NCBI GenBank assembly: GCA_037013685.1
Contig: CM072892.1
Location: forward strand, 930,001-994,000
Length of the DNA: 64,000 bases
Direction of reading: 5' to 3'
Source of the DNA: Acridotheres tristis
Lineage: Eukaryota > Chordata > Aves > Passeriformes > Sturnidae
Shown: one piece after another, positions 22,001 through 34,000 of the stretch
Layout: every line of letters begins with the position of its first letter
Position numbering within the stretch: position 1 is the stretch's first letter
Notes under the pieces: generated by a model
What the model was told of the DNA's origin: nothing
What the model saw: only the letters and a program-made list of their open reading frames with translations
Databases searched by the model: none
Position numbers and translations under genes: made by a program

Positions 22001-25000
22001 GTTTGACTGTTCTAGGGTGAAGAATTAATTTCTTGGCATGCCTGAGCTGGCCATGAGCCTCTTCCAGTTGTATCCAGTTTTAACATCTTGTGTGCTCCCT
22101 GGAATCATCTCTGCCAGGGCCAGCTGCCCCCTGGGACACTCGGAGCACTCAGGGTGTCACAGGGACACAGCTCAAACCCTCCTTGGGCCCCAGCAGTCCC
22201 AGAGGGAGCTGCACTTTCTCTCCTCACTTTCCCCAGTGGTTTCTCCATTGCACAATAAAATGGAGTGTAATTAAAAGGACTCAGAGCACTCATGACATCA
22301 ACAAATCATCTTAGGCCTTTTTTTTTTTTTTTCTTTTGCTTGAGCTCCTTTCCCTGTTTCTGATGTAATCTAATTTACATCATCCCTGTATCAGTGGCAG
22401 ATTGTCACTTCCCCCAGGCAAGGGCTGCGCTCCTTTCTCACTCTGCAGAGCTGTGCCTGCTTCTGCTCCATTAAAAAACCCCAAACCAAACGACACCTCG
22501 CTGAGGGAACAGAAAATAATGAGAAACCCCGCAGACACCCGAGGCCTTCTTTTAATTTGGTTCAAAAGCTGTGAAAGAACAATCAATCAGCAGATGATTT
22601 TTTTTCTATTCACCTTCTCTTTCAGACCTACAACCAAAGCCAGTGTAACAAAAGGAGCATCAACAAAGCCATTTCAGGGAACAAAACCCTTCGTTTCTAC
22701 CAGCACAGCCCACGGATGGTTCCAGAAGGCATCAATCCCAAAGTGCATAAAATGTTTATCACTGCTGAGAAACAGGAGCCAGGCAGCTCGGGGATGCTTT
22801 CCAAAGGGAGGAGATGCAGTTCCCTGCAGCACAAATCTGCTCTCCCTGCCTGTGTCACTGGTAAGAGGATTATTGCAGCCCTCTCTCCTGGGGGCTTGGG
22901 GCTCTGCAGGGTCACTCTGTCAGCTCAGGGCTTTTCCTTCTTCATCCCGTGCTCATCTTTCTCCATGGGTTCACTCACTGAAGGTCAGGAACTCCAGCTG
23001 CAGACAGAGGAGGCAAATGTTCAGCACAGAATCCCAAAATCCCAGACTGGATTGGGTTGGAGGTGATGCCTCGAGGAGCTGGAACAGACACAGAGTTAAG
23101 GGGAATAAAATGGGTATTTATTGAGAGGGCTACAAAAGCCACACCATGGCAATGTCAGTGCCACAGTGGTGGCCCCTGCCTGGATGGCTCCGAGATGGAA
23201 GGAAAGGAGGGGGTTGGTCCCAAAATCTCACATTTTTATAGGTTCTGGTTCATTTGCATGAACCCACCCTCCACCTTTCCACGGAGTTTGTGCTCAGGGC
23301 CTGAAGTTTGGAGAAACTGTCCTGGAGTTCTGAGCTGGAATAGGAACTGGTTTGTCTTCATCACCCCAGCACATCAGAAAAGCACATCCAAGGAGAACAG
23401 GAACACTCAAAACTAAAGGCATCAGAGGGACTTGAAATTTCCCATGGGCAGGGACACCTTCCCCTGTCCCAGGCTGCTCCAAGGCCACTGCCAGGGATCC
23501 AGGGGCAGCCACAGCTGCTCTGGGCATTATTGTAAATGACAATAAAACAGAAATGAAGGATTTTGATGTGAGGAAAAGGAGAAATCAGCAAATCAAGGGT
23601 AGGATATTTCTGAGTTGTGCAGACTCTCTTGGAGGAAAATTAGGAAAATTCTCTTTGAGGCTTTTTAGCTGGTGCAGTTCAATGGGATGGGAATACTCAG
23701 GAAACTGAACACAGTCCTAAGATAGGAAAAAAGAGCTGCTTTTTGTAAATACCTGGGAATTTTCATGCTTTATCTCCTTGGTAGTTCTTTCTGTAAAGAC
23801 CAACAGCAACTGCTTGAAAGAAGAAACTCAAAGCCTTGGGAAACTTACTGTTTTTGATTCAACAGACACAGCTGCTGGAAAACAATCAGAGCACAACATG
23901 GAATGAAAATAATCATTTTGGAGCATTTGTTGGTCTGTCCTAGACAAGAGAAACGAGCAGGGAGGGCATAAAGGAAATGATAATGCTGGGAGTGTTGCTG
24001 CTGTGGGAGCAGCACTGCAGGGCTGGAATTACCCAGAGCCACGTGTGAGAGCAGCTCCCCTGGGCTGGGGCTCTGGGAACACGGGGTGGCCAGGACAGGG
24101 TCCCCAGGGTGGCCAGGACAGGGTCCCCAGGGTGGCTAGGGCTGTGTCCCCAGGGTGGCCAGGACAGGGTTCCCAGGGTGGCCAGGACAGGGTCCCCAGG
24201 GTGGCTAGGGCTGTGTCCCCAGGGGGGCCAGGGCTGGGTCCCCAGGGTGGCCAGGACAGGGTTCCCAGGGTGGCCAGGGCTGTGTCCCCAGGGTGGCCAG
24301 GGCTGGGTCCCCAGGGGGGCCAGGACAGGGTCCCCAGGGTGGCCAGGGCAGGATCCCCAGGGTGGCCAGGGCTGAGTAGCCACAGGTGGCCAGGGTTGAT
24401 TTGCTGAATGTGCCCAGGGCTGAGTTCCCAAAGTGACCAGGGCTGTGTCCCCAGAGTGGCCAGGACAGGGTCCCCAGGGTGGCCAGGGCTGAGTTCCCAA
24501 AGTGCCCAGGGCTGTGTCCCCAGGGTGCCCAGGGCTGTGTCCTGGAGGATAATTTCCTGTGGGACAGCACCAGCCACTTCCCATGGAGGGGAGAGGCTGT
24601 GCCAGGACTGCAGGACGTGGAGATTCCCACCCTGGCTCCAAACAGCCTTATCAGCCTCCCTGAGGATGGGAATGTTCTCCCTGGACTCCCAGTCTCTGGT
24701 GGCAGCACTCCTGCTTGTCCAGGTCCCTCTTTCTTTGTGTCTGGGGAATGTTCTGGGCTCTGGGAATCCTCTGTTCCCAAGCTGGGCCAGCTGCTCCAGG
24801 GCTCCCTGCCTGCCAGGGTTGCACCATGGATCGCCTGGGCTGGTATCACTGGATCATCTTGTCCCTGTCCCAGGGAACACAGCACTGAATCATTGTTGTT
24901 CTCTGCTGGGGCTGGATGGCAACACATCCTCAGGAACAGGGAGTGGGCACAGCCCTGAGGCTGCCTTTGGACACAGCTCCCAGGCTGGGATTGCTGGGGG

Positions 25001-28000
25001 CTCTGGGCTGGGACAGGGGCTGGGCTGGAGGGTCTTTGTGTGTCCCTTCCCACTCAGGATATTCCTGATCCTGTTTTCCTGATCCTATTTTCCTGACCCT
25101 GTGATCCCTGTCTGTCCTTTCCCACTCAGAATATTCCTGATCCTGTTTTCCTGATCCTATTTTCCTGATCCTGTGATCCCTGTCTGTCCTTTCCCACTCA
25201 GGATATTCCTGACCCTGTGATCCCTGTGTGTCCTTTCCCACTCAGGATATTCCTGATCCTGTGATCCCTGTGTGCCCCTTCTCACTCAACATTCCATTTT
25301 TCCAAGTGCTTCTCTAAGAATTGTTCCTCATTTCCTTCAGGTCTCTTTTTTCCTCCTCTGCCAGCTCCTTGACCTGGCTGTCATCCCTTCAGGAATGTGA
25401 CATCTCCTACACTGGAGGCAGAAATAATTCACAACAGTGTTGATCTTCTGGGGTTTTTTGGTGGTGGCCTGAAAAGCCTCAGTGCTGGATCATTTTTCCA
25501 GGTTTTCTTGAGCAGGACTCTGGATTCAGGGTTTGTTCTGTGCACACACAGGCCCTGGAGCTGGAACTTGAGAGGATTCAGACATCCAGGCTGGTTCCTC
25601 TTCTGTGGCATTAATTCCCAAAAGATTCACCTCAAATCCTGTCTGCACTGACACTGGCAAATTATCTTCATTATTCTTCTTCCAGCTTCACACATCTGGC
25701 CTGAAAACAATCACATCCTCAACTCTGATTCTTTGGAATCACTTCCCACCCAGGGCATTATTTGGGATTTACATCTGTCTCTGTCTATGTTTATATGATG
25801 CCCTCCAAAAAACCAGCTGTTTAATGATATTAATCCATATAAAACATTAACCATCTTTGGATGCTTGTCCCTGGTTTCAGATGGTTTTGGTTGTGGCTCA
25901 GAGAAGATTTTTATTTTTGTGTCTGGTACCACACCCAGTTCTTTTATTCTGTGCATCCCTTTTCCTGCAGCAGCTAATGTTTTCCTGTTGTTGTTTTTCC
26001 CCCCACAGGCCACTCCCACGAGAGCTGGTCCTTGTCACCTGAGGAGTTTGAAATATGGGACAGACTCTACAGGATTAAGGAAAGTGATGGGATAAAGGAA
26101 CCAGTATTGCCTCGAGTTCAGTTTGAAACCTTAGAGAACGTGGAAGAAACACCAGTGAGTTCCATGCAATGTTTCCATGGACACAAGGCCTGAAGGGTGC
26201 TGGAAATAGCAGAGTTAACTCTGGATTTGAAGGATGTCTGTTATAAAAATGCCTTTTTGAGATGTACATGCGGGTTTTTGAGGTGAAGAATTTAGAAATT
26301 GGATGTTTGGAATGGGTCTTTGAGGTTGGGTCTGTAAATTAAAAATGCATTAGGAAGATTCAGTATCCATCCAGTTCTGCTCCTGGTTTGAAGAATTCCA
26401 TGCAGGATGCTTTACTCACAGAATCCCAGGATTTTAGGTTTAAAGGGATCTTAAACCCATTTCATTCCACCCCCGGCCCTGGGCACCTTCCCCCAGCCCA
26501 GGTTGCTCTTGATGTTTTTATTTTAGACCAGGCTTAAACCTGTGTGATAATGGTTAGCAAAACTTCTCAATAAATGCAGAGAAGGATTTAACCAATTCCT
26601 TGCTGAAAGTCCTCCTTTCCATCCCAGTTTGCCCTGCAGAGGCCCCAGGAGGGGGCAGCTCGGGAGCTCTCCTTGTCTGAGTGGAGCATTTGGCAGAATC
26701 AGCCCCTGCCCACATCCCTGGTGGATCACTCGGATCGTTGTCACCTCTTCATCGGTGCCATGCAAATGATGGAGCTGATGAGGCACCAGCAGGTAATGCA
26801 CAGTTAGAACAGTTTAAAAATAATGATTTTTTTTTTTTTTTTTTAAATCCCATTAATTGTGAAATTAATTATGTGTATTGAATTTTGTTTCTCCCACTGC
26901 TATGCTGTGATTCCGAATCTTTTCCACAGAAACTGTTTAAAAATGTGTTTCCCTACATAGGAAAAAAAACCCCAGTCTTATTTTAATGGATCCCAGTATC
27001 AATTTGTGACAGAATGACATTAAATACAAATGGCAAGGAGCAAAGCCACCAAGAGGGATCAGAGCTGTTCCAGGAACTGGGAAGAGTTTGGGATTGTGTG
27101 TACATCAAAAGCATCCCACAAAAGCCATGCAGGAACACATGACATGTTATAGGGGATTTATGTTCTGGTTTTTTGAACTAAAAAGTGAATTGTTCCTAAG
27201 AATTAAGGGATAAGAGGAGCTGAGGCAAGCAAACATGGATAGGAACTGTTGGGGAGATGGGAATTTTGTTTTCTGACAGGGTTGAATGCAGAAATCCTTC
27301 TGGAGGGCACAAGGGGTGTGTGTAGAGGTGGATGGAGGCTTCAGTGGTTCCCCACAGTATTTTCCCTCCAGCTCAGCTCCCCAAAAGTTGCTCTTCCAGC
27401 ACGTGGAAGTGTTTTTAGGTCATCAGAAGCTGTTGCTAAGCTGCCAGACTCTCCTGACTAATAGCAGGACTAATCAAGGAGGAGAATGGAGACATTGTCG
27501 TTGTGCTCCGAGGGTGAGGAAGGGGAGGCTGGAGCTCAGCAAAGCTTCTCCATCCCAGCACAGACATTGCTGACTGCTCTGGGAGTCCCTGAGCCCTGGG
27601 AGGGATGGCAGGAATGGCTCAGCAATTAGAAGGAGCCTCCTTTTCTCCAGCCTGAGCTCCCCTGGTGCCCCAGGGTGGGAGTTCCAGCTGGCTGTGACCC
27701 AGTCACAGGTGCAGGTGTTGGAGCTCCCTCACTGAGGGGAGGAATCCTCCCTCCCAGGGTGTCCCTGGTGTGCCCAGAGTGTCCCCAGGAGCACAGGAGG
27801 GGACACAAGGGCCAGCACTCAGCCTTTGGGACCTGCCAGGGACAAACAAAGCACTGCCAGTGAGCACTGACACCGGGGTTTTCAACTTCAGAGGGTCCTG
27901 AAACAACTGGTGCCAGTCCAGGGACACCAGAAGTGTTCCAGAGAAAGGGAGGATGCAGCTTTGTGTGTCTGACAGTTCCCTTGGCATCCCCTGGGGTCAT

Positions 28001-31000
28001 CCCTGCCTTCCCTGAGAGGCCCTGGCAGTGTTCCCAAGGCAGGGGATGTTCCCACTGGAACTCAAAATGTTCCCCTGGAGAGGAGAAGGATCCAGGGAGA
28101 GCTGAGGGCACCTAAAGGGGCTCCAGGAGAGCTGGAGAGGGACTGGGGACAAGGGATGGAGGGACAGGACACAGGGAATGGCTTCAAACTGGAAAAGGGG
28201 AGATTTGAGTTGGAAATTGGGAAAGAATTCCTAACTGGGAGTGACCAGGACAAGGGGGAATGGCTTTAAGCTGGAAGAGAGGAGATTTAGGTGGGATATT
28301 GGGAATTCCTGGCTGGGCTGGAATTGCCAGATTTGCTGAGGCTGCCCCTGGATCCCTGGCAGTGCCCAAGGCCAGGTTGGACATTGGGACAGTGGGAGGT
28401 GTCCCTGCCATGGCAGGGGTGGCACTGAGGGGGATTTTTGGTCCTTTCCCAACCCAAACCATTCCATGATTTTCTGGTGGAAGGGTTTGCATGGATGTGC
28501 TCCCAGGTCCTGCTATAAATATTCCATGGCTGATTACACCCAGCTCATCTGGCTGATGTTCATTTATGGTGCTTAATTAACAGAGAGGTTTAACACCAAT
28601 ACAGGTCAAAGCTCTTTCCTTAAATACCTGAGAGAGGGAACCTCAAACCTCAGTTTTATTGATTGATTTTCTTACTGGGGGTTCAAACATAGAATCAGGC
28701 ACATCATTATTTTACTGTGAATAACCAAATGATGTGGAAATTTCTGCTTAATTATTTCTTGGGCAGAATTTCATTCAGAGATTTGTCATGACTTAATGCA
28801 AGCCAGCACAAGAGGCATTTGTGTGGTTTTTTTGGATGTTTTCTCTTAGAGAAGAAATTCACTGATGTGTGGCTTTCCTTTCCTTGTATTCATTCAGCGA
28901 TTCAAGAAATTTGTATTTTGTATAATATCTTCCAAAAAGTCAATTTAAAGGCTTTTTTTTAAAAATAGATGAAGTGAAAACACGCTGGCCAAAAATGACA
29001 TTTCTTAAAATCTTAGAGAAGAAGTAGTCCCAATCAAAAGAAAAGAAAAAAAGTCACAGAAGCCCCAAATGTGACCCCTGGAAAAGGCAGATCCAGCAAA
29101 GCCTTTAATGCCCCAGGGGCTTTATTGCTACAGCAACAGTGTGGGGCAGATGGGGGGATTTACTCCCAGGGGGATCCTTCAAATCAGGTTGTCCTTCTGC
29201 AAAATAATTCAACCTCTTGGAAGCTTTTTTTTTTTTGCAAATCAAGCTGTGCTGTTTGGAAATAATCCTTTTAGTGAGGGTGATATTTGTCCAGTTTTCT
29301 CAGGGAAGTGCCAGGGTTTTGTTTTTCTTTAGGAGATGAGGAATGCTTCATTTTAATGACATTTTCATTTTTCCCCTTTTCATTTCTCCCCTTCCAGTGT
29401 GGGAGGGTCACTCTGTATCTTTCCAAGCTGGCAGTGGGAACTCACAGCTTATCACAAGAACAACAAAATAAATCCCCAAATCTTGGAGATTGTCTCAGTT
29501 TTTCACCCTCTGACTGCAAACACCTTGGGAAGGAAACATCTCCTAGCCCTGGGATGACCCTGGAACCTCTGGCTCTGAATCAGCTGTGATAAATCTGTGA
29601 TTTTTTTATCTGGCTATGAGAAATCTGTGATTTTTTTTTTATCTGGCTGTGATAAATCTGTGATTTTTTTTTTATCTGGCTGTGATAAATCTGTGATTTT
29701 TTTTTATCTGGCTGTGATAAATCAGTGATTTTTTTATCTGGCTGTGATAAATCTGTGATTTTTTTTTTTTTTATCTGGCTGTGATAAATCTGTGATTTTT
29801 TTATCTGGCTATGAGAAATCTGTGATTTTTTTTTTTTATCTGGCTATGAGAAATCTGTGATTTTTTTATCTGGCTGTGATAAATCAGTGATTTTTCATCT
29901 GGCTGTGATAAATCAGTGATTTTTCATCTGGCTATGATAAATCAGTGATTTTTTTATCTGGCTGTGATAAATCAGTGATTTTTTTATCTGGCTATGATAA
30001 ATCAGTGATTTTTTTATCTGGCTATGATAAATCTGTGATTTTTTTATCTGGCTATGATAAATCAGTGATTTTTTTATCTGGCTATGATAAATCAGTGATT
30101 TTTTTTTTATCTGGCTGTGATAAATCTGTGATTTTTTTTTATCTGGCTGTGATAAATCAGTGATTTTTTTATCTGGCTATGAGAAATCAGTGATTTTTCA
30201 TCTGGCTGGGGCTGCCTCAGGGGATGAACTCCCTGCCAGCAGGGAAAACGTTCCCAGGACACTCTGGAATCCCTGAAAAGGCTCCCCAAGCTTTAGGAGT
30301 TTTAAATCAGGTTTGTTTTGGGGGGAAATTTTGGTGTTTTCAGCCAGCTGGACCTTTTTACTCAGGAGACCCTGAATGCAAAGTTAAAAATGGTTCAAGT
30401 AAGGACAATGAAATGGTTTTATCTGGGTTTTTTAGAGCCTCATTGCCAGTAAATTCTCTCTGATTAAAATCCTCTTCTGAGATGTGTCAAACCTTCTGGT
30501 TCCAGAGAAGGTGGAAGGGTTTGGGATGGTTTTGGTGCCAGGGAGCCCCAAAATCTCAGCTCTCCAATTAAAGAAGTTCCTTTGAATTGCTTCTCCTGAC
30601 CTTGTTGCCAAATTTTTTGAGTGCAAGCATTAAGTGAGACCTGGAATTGCAGGTGCTTGGTGCTTTTCCTGGTGCTGGGGTTGTGCTCCCAGTGAGAACA
30701 GAGGAGTCCCAGTGATTTGGGAGTGGGGCTGGATGGTCCTGCAGGTGCTTCCCACCCCAAAAATTCCATGAATCCAATGCCCTCAGCTTCCAGCTCTGCC
30801 AGTGCTAAACACAAAGGGCAGGGACATCCAAGCAGGGGGCAGGGGTTCTCTAATAATAATAATAATAATAATAATAATATTAATAATCTCAATAAATGGG
30901 ATTGTTGGTATGGAATCCTGGAATGGTTTGGGTGGGAGGGACCCTAAATCCCACCCAGTGCCATGACAGGGACACCTCCCACTGTCCCAATGTCCAACCT

Positions 31001-34000
31001 GGCCTTGGACATTCCAGGGATCCAGGGGCAACCACAGCTGCTCTGGCAATTCCAGCCCAGCCAGGAATTCCCAATTCCCACCATCCCATCCATCCCTGTC
31101 CTCTGGCACTGGGAGCCATTCCCTGTGTCCTGGCCCTCTCTGGTTTCTTGTTCCAGCTCTGACTGGTTGTTCCAGTAAGGGAAGGAGAAAGAGATAAAGA
31201 AAAGCAGGGAGAGTTCTATCCATGGAATCACAAAATCATGGAATGGTTGGAAGGGACCTCAAATCCCCCCCATTCCCAGCCCTGCCATGGCAGGGACACC
31301 TCCCACTGTCCCAATGTCCAACCTGGCCTTGGGCACTGCCAGGGATCCAGGGGCAGCCACAGCTGATTTATTTCCTGATGTTCTTGAACATTCATCTCCT
31401 CAACCTTTTATTGATCCTGTTCCCATATTTGCCAGGGTAAATACTCTGGATTTTGTCATCATCTTTTTATTTGGTGAGGGGGATCTTTGGCTGTTTTTAT
31501 TGGGTGGCAGAAATCAACACCCACCAGAATGAACAGATCCATCAATAATGTGATGCCATTAGGGAGAGAATTCTCTCAGTTTGGTAGAAGGAAATTGGGG
31601 TTTCTGTGTCCCTCAGGCTTCTTCCATGACTCAACTAAATAAATTTTTCAAGATCATCTCATGTAATACACTTAAACCTCCAAAACCAAGTTTTTGACAG
31701 TGCTTCTTCCCCTGAAGTGTATTCTGGAACAGAACATGAAGCAGTTCCTGGAAGGGGTGATGAGTAAGTGAGTAAATGTTATTTCTGAGCTCAGAGAGGG
31801 GAGCAGAACTGGGAGACCTTTGGGCTCTGATCACTGGTGATGAATAAATGAGTAAATGTTATTTCTGAGCTCAGAGAGGGCAGCAGAACTGGGAGAGCTT
31901 TGGGCTCTGATCACTGGTGCTGCAGCAAAACAGCAATTTTGGTAAAACATGGAAAAGATGATCAGAAAAAATTCCTGGAATCACAGAAAGGTTTGGATTG
32001 GAAAGAGCTTCAAGCTGTTCCAAAGCCTGGAGGGGAGGGAGGGTTTGAGGAGCAGCATCTGCTCAGCCAGAACACCCCAAAAGGGAAAATTCTGATAAAA
32101 TGGTTTCACTCAGGATTCCAGTGAAAGGAGTTTGAATTGTTAAAAATGCACATTGTAACTGTCCACAGATTTATCTTCAATTTTCAAACAGCAACATCAC
32201 CAGGGTTTCATCAGGCAGATGAATCTTGTTAGAAAATGTGCATCCAAAGCAGCTTATGAAGAGAGAGGGGGTAATTCTAATTTTGGTACTTGATGCCTTA
32301 AATTAAAAAACTAGGAAACAGAAGGGGTATAATTACACAGAATTACCTATTAACATGTAATTACCCATTAACAGAATGAGTATATTTTACATATTAAAAA
32401 TGAAAATTTTAATATGCCAAGTTTACTTTTCTATTCCTATTTTCTATGCTAAATTTTTTTTTTTTTTTTTTTAAATGAATCAGTGACTCCAGGCAGGGTC
32501 ATTGATTGAGTACAATAATCTCAGATTGATGCTGTTTTCCTGCTCCTGACCTATTTTCTGAGGAGCTGGTACAGCCTGGAACTCTGTGGGTTAGAGGGAA
32601 GCTGAGCAGGTAATTTAAGGTTCCACAAGTTGTGCACGTTCAGGCCAAAATGTGCTAATTCCAAATGTGCCCTTGCAGTGCCTGAGCACTGAACTCCGTG
32701 GCTGGGACACCGAATTTTGGCCAGGAGAAAATGTTTGGAGTGGGATTGTGCTGGAGGGTTTGATCCTGGCAACTGGAGCAGTTACACAACCCCGAGCCCC
32801 AATCAGGTCACTGAGCTCTGGCCTCGATGCTAAATTTGGCTGCTGGGCTGTTCCTGGCACTGCCAGCCTCCAGTGGGGCACCCGGGGGGGTGTGCAGGGA
32901 CCTGGGGACATTCCTGGCAAAACTCCTCGTGATCCTGCTGCCTGTGGGAGAACCCCACAATCCCAAACTGGTTTGGGTTAAAGGGACCTCAAATCCCATT
33001 CCCAGCCCTGCCACTGCCCCAGGCTGCTCCAACCCCAATGTCCAACCTTGGACATTCCAGGGATCCAGGGGCAGCCACAGCTGCTCTGGGAAACTTGGTT
33101 AGTTTGGGGTTTGGAGGTTTTAGGGGTTTTATTTGAGTGGGCTTGGATTTGTAGGTTTTGGGGGTTGTATTTTGATTGGATTTGGGGGTTTAGTTTGAGG
33201 TTTGGGTTTGTAAATTTTGGGAGTTGTAGTTTGATTGGGTTTGGGTTTGGAGGGTTTTGGAGGTTGCATTGTGATTGGGTTTGGGTTTGTAGATTTTGGG
33301 AGTTGTAGTTTGATTGGGTTTGGGTTTGGAGGGTTTTGGGCTTGTAGGATTTGGAGGCTGTACTTTGATTAATTTTGGGTTTGCAGGTTTTGAGGGTTGT
33401 ATTTTCACTGGGTTTGGGGGTTGTATTTGGAGTTTGGAGGTTTTGGGGTTTGTAGTTTGAGGTTTGGAGGTTTTGGAGGTTGCATTGTGATTGGGTTTGG
33501 GTTTGTAGATTTTGGGAGTTGTAGTTTGGGTTTGTAGGGTTTAGGGGTTGTAGTTTTGTTTTGGGTTTGTAGGATTTGGAGGCTGTACTTTGATTAATTT
33601 AGGTTTTGCAGGTTTTGGGGGTTGTATTTTGATTGAGTTTGAGGGTTGTAGTTTGAGGTTTGGGTTTGGAGGTTGCACTGTGATTTGGTTTGGGTTTGTA
33701 GATTTTGGGAGTTGTAGTTTGATTGGGTTTGGGTTTGGAGGGTTTTGGGTTTGTAGGATTTGGAGGCTGTACTTTGATTAATTTGGGGTTTCCAGGTTTT
33801 GGGGGGGATGTATTTTGATTGAGTTTGAGGGTTGTCGTTTGAGTTTTGGGTTTGGAGGTTTTGGAGGTTGTATTGGGTTTGGGTTTGTAAATTTTGGGAG
33901 CTGTAGTTTGATTGGGTTTGGGTTTGAGGGTTTAAGGGTTGTAGGGTTTTTTTGGGTTTGCAGGTTTTGGGGGTTGTATTTTCACTGGGTTTGGGGGTTG

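Noticed and set aside
22402..23124. 240-residue + strand open frame
   Set aside because: It contains FANCM exon 11 but extends past both splice sites into introns; only 22626-22860 is supported.
24003..25082. Open frames of 134-282 residues on both strands
   Set aside because: Products of the 24-bp minisatellite between FANCM exons 11 and 12.
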